Of a DNA stretch of 64,000 nucleotides, positions 27,762 through 35,467 are shown piece after piece. The notes beneath the pieces were generated by a model, which was given only the letters and a program-made list of their open reading frames with translations, ran no database searches and was not told the DNA's origin. The translations under genes were made by a program, and so were the position numbers. The stretch spans positions 44,916 to 108,915 of the forward strand of contig JAUSID010000148.1 of NCBI GenBank assembly GCA_030648295.1, given 5' to 3'. This DNA comes from Opitutaceae bacterium. GTDB lineage: Bacteria > Verrucomicrobiota > Verrucomicrobiia > Opitutales > Opitutaceae. Positions within the stretch are counted from its first letter, which is position 1, and each line of letters begins with the position of its first letter.

Positions 27762-28931
27762 TTAGCGGCCACCGGCAAGCCGGTCGGTCTCCGCCAGCTT
27801 GAATCGCGTACTCACCACGGAGTTTTTCTCCGGGCCTTCGCGGTACTTGATATATGTCGTCGCCACAAACGTGCCGTCGGGCAGTAGTTCCAGTCCCGGA
27901 TAACCGTTGTCGCCGCCCCGGTGGCTGTGCAGCAGCTTCACCCGATACTGGCCGTCGCGTCCATTTACGATGTCGTCGTAGCGTCCCACCCAGCCCACAA
28001 AGTGCGGCGACGTCGGGCTGCCATAATCGCCGCCCGTGTCGCGAAATACCACGACGAGCCGGCCGTCGGGCGCGTAGCGCGCCGTGTGCCGGTCGCCGAA
28101 CAATCCCGGCGGCAGCGGCGTGGCCGCGGACCACGTGCGCCCCTCGTCGTCGCTCGTCATCTTCAGGGCGGCGCGTTTTTCGTTTTCGCGAATGAGGCAG
28201 AGCAATTGCCGGCCGTCCGGCGAACGCACCACCCATGGCTCACACGGTTTCAGCCCCGGCAGATCAAGCACGATGCGCCACGGTGACCACGTGAACCCGC
28301 CATCGGTCGAAAGGCTTTGCGCGAGCACGTTGGAGCGCAGCTCCCTGGTTTCGCCGGGCCGCCGGATGTTGGTGAGCCCCAGCAATCGTTTCCCGCCCTC
28401 GATCGGCACGATCGTGCAGAACGGCATCACGCCAACGAGTCCGTTGCCCTTCATCGGCGTCCACGTCTTCCCGTCGTCGTCGGAATACGCCTGGTGCATG
28501 TCGCCTCCGGGCCCGCTACCCGCAAAGACAAAAAGCCGCGCCACTCCGCTCGGATTCGTCAGCCGGTAAATGGTCGGACAATTGCGCGTCGTCTTCCAAT
28601 TCTCCGGCACCGGCAGCAGATCGCCCCACGTCCGTCCGCCGTCGTCGCTGCGCTTCATCGGACCAAGCGGCCCGCCGTGGTTGATCGTCCACACGCAGAA
28701 GATCGTCCTTCCGTCCGGCAGCAGCACGGTCGTGGGATGGCCCTGGTAAATCGTCGGCGTCCCTGCGGCGATCACCACCTGCCGCGCCGGGTCGCCTGAG
28801 AGATCGACCGTCGGGGGAAAGATCAGCTTCGGCCGGGCGCCTTTGGCCACTGCATCGGCGGGGTCGGCGGCAAAGGCGAGCGACGGGCACAGGACGGCGA
28901 GTGTGACGATGCGACGAACCGTTTGAGTCAT
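27762..28931 (-). CDS. Secreted sialidase-like BNR/Asp-box protein
   Basis: A 389-residue exported six-bladed propeller of the sialidase superfamily. The signal peptide (RRIVTLAVLCPSLAFAADPA) is clear. Four Asp boxes are visible: SDDGGRTW, SDDDGKTW, STDGGFTW and SDDEGRTW. GHPTTVLLPDGRTIFCVW resembles the region around the catalytic Arg/Asp in bacterial sialidases, and NGYPGLELLPDGTFVATTY resembles the C-terminal Tyr/Glu region. True hydrolytic activity cannot be confirmed from the sequence, since many such propellers have other roles. The TonB receptor follows in the same direction and a NanM-like/SSS operon lies beyond, supporting glycan or sialic-acid use. Confidence 0.82.
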   Translation of the reverse strand: MTQTVRRIVTLAVLCPSLAFAADPADAVAKGARPKLIFPPTVDLSGDPARQVVIAAGTPTIYQGHPTTVLLPDGRTIFCVWTINHGGPLGPMKRSDDGGRTWGDLLPVPENWKTTRNCPTIYRLTNPSGVARLFVFAGSGPGGDMHQAYSDDDGKTWTPMKGNGLVGVMPFCTIVPIEGGKRLLGLTNIRRPGETRELRSNVLAQSLSTDGGFTWSPWRIVLDLPGLKPCEPWVVRSPDGRQLLCLIRENEKRAALKMTSDDEGRTWSAATPLPPGLFGDRHTARYAPDGRLVVVFRDTGGDYGSPTSPHFVGWVGRYDDIVNGRDGQYRVKLLHSHRGGDNGYPGLELLPDGTFVATTYIKYREGPEKNSVVSTRFKLAETDRLAGGR

Positions 28932-29049
28932 GGGCGGGGGGAGACATCACCGCCGCGACGCGGCGCTGGCGCAAGCCGAGTCGACTGGTCTCCCGAGCGG
29001 TCCAGTGTCCACCCGCTGCCGCACCCCGTGAAGTCTGACCGCGGGCGGC

Positions 29050-29076
29050 CGAGTGTCATCCATTAGATGACACTCG
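29050..29076. repeat. Single palindrome of the TGTCATC-TTAGATGACA family at a gene end
   Basis: Arms CGAGTGTCATC (29050-29060) and GATGACACTCG (29066-29076) flank a CATTA centre with one mismatch. On the minus strand it provides the last codons and TGA stop of the E2 remnant. The CATTA centre is shared with the degenerate copy at 52618-52634, which likewise covers a stop codon. Confidence 0.8.
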
Positions 29077-29304
29077 CGGGGGCGCATTCTGGCCGCCGCG
29101 TTGCATCGGCAGTTCGAAGGCGCCGAGTTGCGTCTTCACCTCGTTCAAGAAGGCCGCGGCACCGCCGCCGTTCACGACCTTGTGGTCGAACGTCAGCGAC
29201 AGCGTGATGACTTCGATCGGATACACGACCCCGCCGTCATTCGTCATCCGGTCGTGCGCCTTGCCGATGAACAAGGTCGCCATCGCGGGCGGGACCACGA
29301 TCAT
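29056..29304 (-). pseudogene. Remnant of a 2-oxoacid dehydrogenase E2 acyltransferase (C-terminal end)
   Basis: Only the last part of an E2 catalytic domain is present, about 80 codons. VPPAMATLFIGKAHDRM matches the family NPPQ-A-LG-G strand, and ITLSLTFDHKVVNGGGAA contains the catalytic His of the DH-x-V-x-G motif, followed by FLNEVKTQL. A complete E2 has over 400 residues with lipoyl and binding domains; none of this is found upstream. Instead the frame overlaps the 3' end of fadJ, which is itself truncated. The two appear joined by a deletion near 29290-29305. It is almost certainly non-functional alone. The stop lies in the 29050-29076 palindrome. Confidence 0.75.
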
Positions 29305-31237
29305 CCGCCATCACGCGCATCAGCCGCTCCTCGATCTCCGCGGGTTCCAGCGCGAGTTCGCCCCGCCGGCCGGCGATGCGGCGCGTTTCGGGATCGTTCA
29401 GCGACTCCTTGCCGGCATACCGGTAAAAACCCGCACTCGTGTCGTTCTTCCGCCCCTTCAAGCCGGCGAACAGTATCTGGCTGCACGCGGTCGTCCGCGT
29501 GAACCGGCCCGGAAAATAATGCTCCATCTCGGAGAAAATCGAAACGGTGATGTCCACCCCCACTTCGTCGATCAAACGCAGCGGACCCATCGGCCAGCCG
29601 AAATCGCGCATCGCCGTGTCGATGGCTGCCGTCGCCGCGCCCTCCTCCCAAAGCCGCACCGCCTCGTTCAGATAGAAAAATAGTACCCGCGTGACCAGGA
29701 AGCCCGGCGACGAGCGGCAGATCACGGGTGATTTCCCGACGGCCTTGACGAGCGAAAGTGCGCGCTGCGCGGCCGCCGCCGAAGTTTCCCGACCGAGAAC
29801 CAACTCGACCAGCGGCATCCGGCTGACGGGATTGAAAAAGTGAATACCGAGCGTGCGGCCGGGATTTGGCACGTGACCGGCGATTTCCTCGATCGGCAAT
29901 GCGGACGTGTTCGACGCGAGCAGTGCGTCGTTCTTCACCACGGCCGCCATTTCGCCGAAAAGCTCTTGTTTCGCGGCCACGTCCTCGACGATCGCCTCGA
30001 TGACGAGATCGCAAGTCTCGAATCCATCCCATCCGTTGGTGAACGAAATCCGCTCCATGCCGTCGGTCGCGTTGACCGCGGCCATCTTTCCGCGTTTCAC
30101 CGCCTCTTCGAACAAAGCGCCAATCACGGTGCGAGCACGCTCGACGAACTCGGGCTGAACATCGCGGATCACGACATCCAGACCGCGGGCCGCGAGCCAT
30201 TGCGCGATGCCGGAGCCCATGACGCCTGCGCCAACGACGCCCACGCGGCGGATCGCGGTACCCTGCCCTCGGGTGATGGCAGTTGCCAAACGGTTGGCAA
30301 TATCAGTCTGCTTTGGTGCACTCAGGTTTTTCGCAGCAGCGAAAAACCAGCCATCGAGTGTGCGTTTTTTCCCCGCGTCGCGGAGAAAAAACACCTGGAC
30401 TTTGTTCTTGCACACGTCGCCGGCGGTCACCTGCCCGAATAATCGCGCCTCGATTTCGAGTGCCTCACGAACCGGCAATGACGCGGTCTGCTCGACGACG
30501 TCGATTGCTGCCAGTGGAGCGGGTTCGTGCCCCCGTGTCCGAGCGCGAACCGATTCCCTCAGGTCGGAGAAGAATTCCGGCATGGGGGCAGCCGGCGGCG
30601 GTCGCGACGGAACGGGATCCTCGATGAGTTTCAATGCCGCGGCCTTGGCACGCTCACGAAGTGTGGCCACGGGCACGAGTTCATTCACCAGCCCGGTCGC
30701 CAATGCATTGTTCGCGGAAAGCAGCTGCGCCTTCAGAATGTGATCGAGTGCCGGCTTCACCCCGATGAGCCGCGGCAATCGCACGCATCCGCCCCAGCCG
30801 GGAATCGTGCCCAGGCTCGTTTCGGGCAGACCAATCTGGGTCACCGCCGCATGGCTCGCGATCCGCCAGTGACACGCGAGCGCGAGCTCAAGGCCACCGC
30901 CGGCACACGCACCGTGGATCGCGCAGACGACCGGCACCGGCACCTCGGTGATGCGCTGAAACAGCCGCTGACCCGCCCGCGCAAATCCCGTGGCCGCCGC
31001 AGCGTCGGAAAGCGCCGACAGCCATTTCAGGTCGGCGCCCGCGATGAAAATTCGTTCCTTGGCGCTGATGACCACGATCGCGAGTGGCCAGGTCGAACTC
31101 GCCTCGCGCAACGCAACGTCGAGGGCGGCCTGGGCGGCGGGATTGAACACGTTGGCGCGGGAGCCGGGATCGTCGAATGTGATCCACCCGACGCCATCCC
31201 CGTCCAGCGAGTAGCGAATCGCTGCTTCGGTGCTCAT
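29237..31237 (-). CDS. fadJ: Fatty-acid oxidation complex alpha-type protein (FadJ-like), 3'-truncated
   Basis: A bifunctional enoyl-CoA hydratase/3-hydroxyacyl-CoA dehydrogenase. The N-terminal crotonase domain has IHGACAGGGLELALACHWRI and GLPETSLGTIPGWGG, with both catalytic Glu. The dehydrogenase domain has the NAD motif VGVVGAGVMGSGIAQWLA, SNTSALPIEEIA and HFFNPVSRMPLVELV. The first C-terminal domain is present (DFGWPMGPLRLIDEVGVDIT), but the second breaks off after IEERLMRVM and ends in about 20 unrelated residues, giving 666 instead of about 715. A second oddity is an in-frame insertion at residues 279-304 (VFFLRDAGKKRTLDGWFF) encoded by two hairpins. The ATG overlaps the acyl-CoA synthetase stop. 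Dehydrogenase function may be impaired. Confidence 0.85.
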   Translation of the reverse strand: MSTEAAIRYSLDGDGVGWITFDDPGSRANVFNPAAQAALDVALREASSTWPLAIVVISAKERIFIAGADLKWLSALSDAAAATGFARAGQRLFQRITEVPVPVVCAIHGACAGGGLELALACHWRIASHAAVTQIGLPETSLGTIPGWGGCVRLPRLIGVKPALDHILKAQLLSANNALATGLVNELVPVATLRERAKAAALKLIEDPVPSRPPPAAPMPEFFSDLRESVRARTRGHEPAPLAAIDVVEQTASLPVREALEIEARLFGQVTAGDVCKNKVQVFFLRDAGKKRTLDGWFFAAAKNLSAPKQTDIANRLATAITRGQGTAIRRVGVVGAGVMGSGIAQWLAARGLDVVIRDVQPEFVERARTVIGALFEEAVKRGKMAAVNATDGMERISFTNGWDGFETCDLVIEAIVEDVAAKQELFGEMAAVVKNDALLASNTSALPIEEIAGHVPNPGRTLGIHFFNPVSRMPLVELVLGRETSAAAAQRALSLVKAVGKSPVICRSSPGFLVTRVLFFYLNEAVRLWEEGAATAAIDTAMRDFGWPMGPLRLIDEVGVDITVSIFSEMEHYFPGRFTRTTACSQILFAGLKGRKNDTSAGFYRYAGKESLNDPETRRIAGRRGELALEPAEIEERLMRVMADDRGPARDGDLVHRQGARPDDE
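30325..30393. repeat. Two hairpins inserted in-frame in fadJ
   Basis: Hairpin one has arms GGTTTTTCGC/GCGAAAAACC (30325-30334, 30339-30348) with loop AGCA. Hairpin two (30362-30393) has arms GTTTTTTCCCCGCG/CGCGGAGAAAAAAC with one mismatch. They lie between the crotonase and dehydrogenase domains. The first is nearly identical, including its loop, to the hairpin at 3345-3368. Confidence 0.75.
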
Positions 31238-33291
31238 GCCGGCTGCGGATGCGCCAGCGCGGCAATGGCATCGAGCGCCTGCGGATTATCAACGCTGCTC
31301 AAATCGCCCAGCGGCTGGCCGACGAAGGCGCGGGCGATCGTGGCACGAACGATTTTCCCGCTGCGCGTTTTGGGTAGCGCTGAAACGACGAACACATGTT
31401 TTGGCGCGAGCGGCTTCCCCAAGTCATGCGCGACGCGGGCGATCAGGTCCTGTTCCGATGGGAGCGCGGGCGTCTCGCCCGCTACATCGCCTGACGCCGG
31501 CGCGAAACTTGCGCCCGCCGCTTTCAGCACGACAAAACACACCAGCGCCGTACCCTTGATTTCGTCGGCCACGCCGATCACAGCCGCTTCGCTGACCGCG
31601 GGGTGCGACATCAATGCGCCTTCAATCTCACCGGGCCCCACCCGTTTGCCCGCGACCTTGAAGGTGTCATCGGTGCGGCCGAACAAAAACCACTGGCCGT
31701 CCTCATCGACCATCGCCCAGTCTCCGTGGTACCACACACCGGGAAAACGGTGGAAGTAGGTTTCGATGTACCGCGCGTCATCGTGCAGGAAACTTTTCGT
31801 CATCGACGGCGCGGGCTGCTTGCACACGAGGTGCCCCATGGTGCCGCGCGGTGCCGGAGTGCCCTCGTCGGTGAACACATCGACATCCATGCCGAGCGCG
31901 GGTCCGCCCAGGGAACAGGGCTTCAGCGGATCCAACGGATACGGTTGCAAGTGGCAGCCGACGATTTCGATGCCCCCGGAAATGTTCATCACCGGGCAGC
32001 GGCCGCCGCCCGCGTTTTCAAAGTACCAGCGGTAACTCGCCTCGTCCCAGACTTCGCCCGTCGAGCCGAGCACCCGCAGTCGCGAGAGATCGAGACCACG
32101 CGGTCCGCTGCCATCGGTTGCGCGCATCAGCATGCGCGTGAGCGTCGGCGAACAGCCGAGCGTCACGACACCGAGCCGCTCGCAGATTTTCCAAATCCGA
32201 TCACCAGTCGGATAATTCGGCGCGCCATCGAAGAGCACGACGGGCGTCCGATACAGCAGGCAGCCAATCAGCTCCCATGGCCCCATCATCCAGCCGATGT
32301 CCGTCACCCAGAAAAACGGTTCGCCGGGCCGCGCGTCGAAGGCAAAGCGGATTTCCTTGCCCATCTGTGCGAGGCAGCCGGCATGCGTGTGCACCGTCCC
32401 CTTCGGCCGGCCCGTCGTTCCGCTGGTGTAGATGATCAACGCCGGCTCCTCGGCTTCGGTCGGCTCGCCGTTGAGCGCGTCGACGCGGTGTTTTCGGGTC
32501 GGATGCACATCGGGAAGAATGCAGCAGCCACTCTGCAAAAAATCCTGCCATGACTCGCCATCGGTGAAGACGACGCGCGCAATCGACCGCACTCGCACCG
32601 CGGCGGCACCCGCAACGTCGCCGGTTGGGATCGGCTTCCCGCGCCGTGTGAGTGTGCCGGCCGCAAACAGGATCTTCGCCTCGCACCGCGCCAGCCGTTC
32701 GCGCAGCGCCTCCTCGCCGTAACCACAAAAAATGGGCACAAACCGCGCGCCAATTTTCATCGTCGCAAACATCACGACCGCCGTGGCGATTTGCATCGGC
32801 GCATACAGCGCGACGCTGTCACCGCGTCGCACGCCGGCGGCACGCAACGCCGTCGCGCAACGCGTCACCAGATCCGCGAGTTCGCCGAACGTGACCCGAC
32901 GCGCCTCCTCCGGCCGCCCGGAATCCGCCTCGTAGTACAGCGCGACCTCCGCGCCATGGCCGTCACGAACATGCCGATACACGCAGTTTTGCGCGATGTT
33001 GATTTGCCCGCCGATGAACCAGCGCGTCCATGGAAATCCCAACGAGTCATCCCGCACCTTCGTGTACCGCTGCCGCCACTCCAGTCCCATGTCGCGCAGG
33101 GCCACGTCCCAGAACCACGCCGTGTCCCGCACCGCTGCGGCGCGCAAATCAGCGAGCGTTCGGAATCCATGCTGCTGCATGAACCGCGCGAGGTGCGACT
33201 CGCGCGTCCACGCGTGGTCCTCCGGTCTCCAGATGTAACCGGTGGAAGCGTGCCGCGTGGGCGCGGGCGACGCAGTCGGGGCAGCGGTCAT
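31234..33291 (-). CDS. AMP-forming acyl-CoA synthetase (acetyl-CoA synthetase-like)
   Basis: A 685-residue ANL-superfamily adenylating enzyme that activates a carboxylic acid as acyl-AMP and then acyl-CoA. Core motifs in order are IIYTSGTTGRPKGTVHTHAG (P-loop), NISGGIEIVGC (A4/A5-like), WYHGDWAMVDEDGQWFLFGR with the ribose-binding Asp, DDTFKVAGKRVGPGEIE, and the catalytic Lys in LPKTRSGKIVR. The chain length of the substrate is not evident. Residues about 597-611 (GDVAGETPALPSEQD) come from the GC-rich palindromic repeat at 31458-31482 and look like a tolerated insertion in a C-terminal loop. The stop overlaps the fadJ ATG (ATGA), and thiolase lies 30 bases upstream. Confidence 0.88.
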   Translation of the reverse strand: MTAAPTASPAPTRHASTGYIWRPEDHAWTRESHLARFMQQHGFRTLADLRAAAVRDTAWFWDVALRDMGLEWRQRYTKVRDDSLGFPWTRWFIGGQINIAQNCVYRHVRDGHGAEVALYYEADSGRPEEARRVTFGELADLVTRCATALRAAGVRRGDSVALYAPMQIATAVVMFATMKIGARFVPIFCGYGEEALRERLARCEAKILFAAGTLTRRGKPIPTGDVAGAAAVRVRSIARVVFTDGESWQDFLQSGCCILPDVHPTRKHRVDALNGEPTEAEEPALIIYTSGTTGRPKGTVHTHAGCLAQMGKEIRFAFDARPGEPFFWVTDIGWMMGPWELIGCLLYRTPVVLFDGAPNYPTGDRIWKICERLGVVTLGCSPTLTRMLMRATDGSGPRGLDLSRLRVLGSTGEVWDEASYRWYFENAGGGRCPVMNISGGIEIVGCHLQPYPLDPLKPCSLGGPALGMDVDVFTDEGTPAPRGTMGHLVCKQPAPSMTKSFLHDDARYIETYFHRFPGVWYHGDWAMVDEDGQWFLFGRTDDTFKVAGKRVGPGEIEGALMSHPAVSEAAVIGVADEIKGTALVCFVVLKAAGASFAPASGDVAGETPALPSEQDLIARVAHDLGKPLAPKHVFVVSALPKTRSGKIVRATIARAFVGQPLGDLSSVDNPQALDAIAALAHPQPA
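31458..31482. repeat. GC-rich palindromic repeat inside the acyl-CoA synthetase gene
   Basis: The core GGGAGCGCGGGCGTCTCGCC plus the next complementary bases is identical to 10069-10091 and differs at one base from 35403-35426. Here it is read in-frame on the minus strand as AGETPALP. Confidence 0.85.
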
Positions 33292-33321
33292 GGGGTTCGA
33301 CCACTCTTGGTCGTCTGCAGG

Positions 33322-34500
33322 TCAAACCAGTTCCACGCAGGCCGCAAGCCCCTCGCCGCCGCCAATGCAAATTGCAGCGATGCCGCGTTTGCCGCCGCGC
33401 TCCCGCAGCGCCGCCAGCAAGGTGACCAGGATCCGCGCGCCGCTGCAGCCAATGGGGTGTCCCAGCGAAATGGCGCCGCCGCGCGTGTTCAGCTTCTCGG
33501 GGGAGACGCCCAGCTCCTGCATGAAAGCCAGCGCGACGACGGAAAAGGCCTCGTTTACCTCCCATAGGTCGACGTCGTCGACGGTCCAGCCGACCCGTTT
33601 TAACGCGTTTCGCGCCGCCGCGACCGGTGCCGTCGTGAACCAGACCGGATCCTGGGCATGACCGCCAAACCCGACGATGCGCGCCACCGGCTTCCAACCC
33701 TGCCGCGTGGCGGTGTCGGCCGCCGTCAGTACGAGGGCGGCGGCGCCGTCGTTGAGGGTCGACGCGTTTGCGGGCGTGATTGTCCCTTCCGGGTCGAACG
33801 CCGGCCGCAGCGTCGGGACCTTCTCGTAATTGACCTTCGCCGGCCCCTCGTCGCGTTCGACCCGGGTCACCCTGCCCTTCGCGTCGGTGATCTCGACGGG
33901 GGTGATTTCCTCGGCGAACCGGCCATCCCCCTGCGCGGCATTGGCGCGGCGAAAGCTTTCCATGGCGTAGGCATCCTGCTGCTCACGCGTGAAGCCATAA
34001 TGTTTCGCGCACCGCTCGGCACAGCTGCCCATGTGGATGTTGTTATAGGGATCCCAGAGCCCGTCGTGGATCATGGCATCGATCACCTGCTGGTGACCAA
34101 GCCGGTAACCCTCGCGCGCTTTCGGCAGCAGATAAGGCGCCGCACTCATATTCTCCATTCCACCGGCGACAACGACGCGGGCATCACCGGCCGCGAGTGC
34201 GTGCGCCCCGTGGATTACCGCCTGCATCCCGGAACCGCAGACCTTGTGGACCGTGACCGCGCGGACGGAATCGGGTAAACCCGCATGAAGGGCCGCCTGC
34301 CGCGCCGGCGCCTGTCCGACGCCGGCTTGAATGACATTACCCATGAGGACGTCGGTGACTTGTGCTGCCGCGACGCCCGCGCGGCCGAGTGCACCGCCGA
34401 TTGCGACCGCGCCGAGCCGTGGCGCCGGCACGGAGGCGAGGCTGCCTTGAAAGGAGCCGAGCGGCGTGCGCGTGGCGGAGAGGATGACGATGTCGGTCAT
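33322..34500 (-). CDS. Acetyl-CoA C-acyltransferase (thiolase)
   Basis: A 392-residue thiolase, degradative or biosynthetic, catalysing acetyl-CoA transfer to or from 3-ketoacyl-CoA. The nucleophilic Cys is in TVHKVCGSGMQAVIHGA. The second half has NEAFSVVALAFMQELG, the catalytic His in GGAISLGHPIGCSGARI, and the acid/base Cys in AAICIGGGEGLA. The start is ATG 34500; upstream in-frame codons come from CCAAGCTCC repeats and are not used. It is followed 30 bases later by the acyl-CoA synthetase and then FadJ, so the cluster encodes a short acyl-CoA degradation route. Confidence 0.93.
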   Translation of the reverse strand: MTDIVILSATRTPLGSFQGSLASVPAPRLGAVAIGGALGRAGVAAAQVTDVLMGNVIQAGVGQAPARQAALHAGLPDSVRAVTVHKVCGSGMQAVIHGAHALAAGDARVVVAGGMENMSAAPYLLPKAREGYRLGHQQVIDAMIHDGLWDPYNNIHMGSCAERCAKHYGFTREQQDAYAMESFRRANAAQGDGRFAEEITPVEITDAKGRVTRVERDEGPAKVNYEKVPTLRPAFDPEGTITPANASTLNDGAAALVLTAADTATRQGWKPVARIVGFGGHAQDPVWFTTAPVAAARNALKRVGWTVDDVDLWEVNEAFSVVALAFMQELGVSPEKLNTRGGAISLGHPIGCSGARILVTLLAALRERGGKRGIAAICIGGGEGLAACVELV

Positions 34501-34671
34501 TAGAAGCTCCAAGATCCAAGCTCCAAGCTTCAGAGAAGGTCCAAACCCCAACCTTCGGAGAAACACCAAACGGCTACGGTGTCTTTTGAACGTGAATGGG
34601 ACATTGAGAATTGAAGTTTCATTGGAGCTTGGAGCTTCCGCGTCAGCGGGAGCTTGGATCTTCCGACGGCG
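34501..34671. repeat. CCAAGCTCC-type inverted repeat upstream of the thiolase
   Basis: Words AAGCTCCAAGATCCAAGCTC (34503-34522) and relatives are mirrored by GGAGCTTGGAGCTTCC and GGAGCTTGGATCTTCC at 34623-34668. The spacer between them includes AAACACCAAACGG. It is the same repeat type as 3947-4100. It lies between the flavin reductase and thiolase genes, so any common transcript must run through it. Confidence 0.75.
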
Positions 34672-35283
34672 TCAGCGGTCCGGCCGTTTGATATCGAAGC
34701 GCTCCGTGGTTCGCGAATACGTCTCTCCGCCCATCCGGCCGATAAGGTCCAGCTTCGCGGGATCCAGTTTGCTGTCCGGGCCGAACACCACATCGCTGAC
34801 GTGCGCGATGTGAATCCGGCCGAACACCACATTGGCCGCGAGCGGACCTTCGCCAATGTGAACAATCCGATCCAGCGTGCATTCGAACGCCACCGGCGCG
34901 GCGGCGACGCGGGGCGGACGGATTCGCTCGCTCGGTGTCGCGGTTATGCCGAAACGTTCGAATTCACTTTCCCCGTACGGCAGCAATGCCGAGGTGTTGT
35001 TCATTTCTTCGGCCAGGGCATGACTGACGAGGTTCACGACAAACTCCGGCACCTGCTCGATGTTCCGGACCGTGTCCTTTTTCACGCCATCACGATTGTT
35101 CACCGGCACGAACATGAGCGTCGGCGGGTTTGAGGTGACCCCCTGGAAGAACGAGAACGGTGCGAGATTGGTTTTCCCCTCCAGGGAAATGGTCGAGACC
35201 CATGCGATCGGCCGGGGCAGAATCGTACTGATCATCCAGTTGTAGGCGTCGCGCGGGCGGAGCGAGGAGAAGTCGAGCAACAT
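34672..35283 (-). CDS. Flavin reductase-like FMN-binding protein
   Basis: A 203-residue FMN-binding split-barrel protein of the flavin reductase family. The N terminus YNWMISTILPRPIAWVSTIS and LAPFSFFQGVTSNPPTLMFV form the flavin-binding site, and KDTVRNIEQVPEFVVNLVS is the typical helix-strand. GEGPLAANVVFGRIHIAHV is the conserved second barrel half. Such proteins reduce flavin for a partner oxygenase or act as uncharacterised oxidoreductases; the partner is not evident. The start is ATG 35283; upstream codons are repeat DNA. It is in the same direction as the thiolase but separated by a 171-base repeat, so operon membership is uncertain. Confidence 0.85.
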   Translation of the reverse strand: MLLDFSSLRPRDAYNWMISTILPRPIAWVSTISLEGKTNLAPFSFFQGVTSNPPTLMFVPVNNRDGVKKDTVRNIEQVPEFVVNLVSHALAEEMNNTSALLPYGESEFERFGITATPSERIRPPRVAAAPVAFECTLDRIVHIGEGPLAANVVFGRIHIAHVSDVVFGPDSKLDPAKLDLIGRMGGETYSRTTERFDIKRPDR

Positions 35284-35467
35284 GAGGTAAGCGGAGCCGG
35301 AACGTGGCGTCGCCCGCGAATAAACGCGAATTGGGGCGAAAAACAATTGGCGGGCGGGTTAACCGCGAATGCACGCGAATCAAAGCCGCCAGCTGGTTTC
35401 CCTGGGAGCGCGGGCGTCCCGCCCGCATTGTTTCGGACCGGTGCGCCCAACCGAAAATGGACGCGAA
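35284..35467. repeat. Spacer with GCGAAT and GC-rich palindromic repeats
   Basis: Copies of GCGAATAAACGCGAAT-like words lie at 35314-35333, 35359-35381 and 35453-35470. A copy of the GGGAGCGCGGGC palindrome lies at 35401-35426. No gene is supported. Confidence 0.7.

Noticed and set aside
29050..29076. Intrinsic terminator for the sialidase-like or E2 region
   Set aside because: The hairpin has no U-tract and belongs to a palindrome family that also occurs inside genes, so a primary terminator role is not supported.
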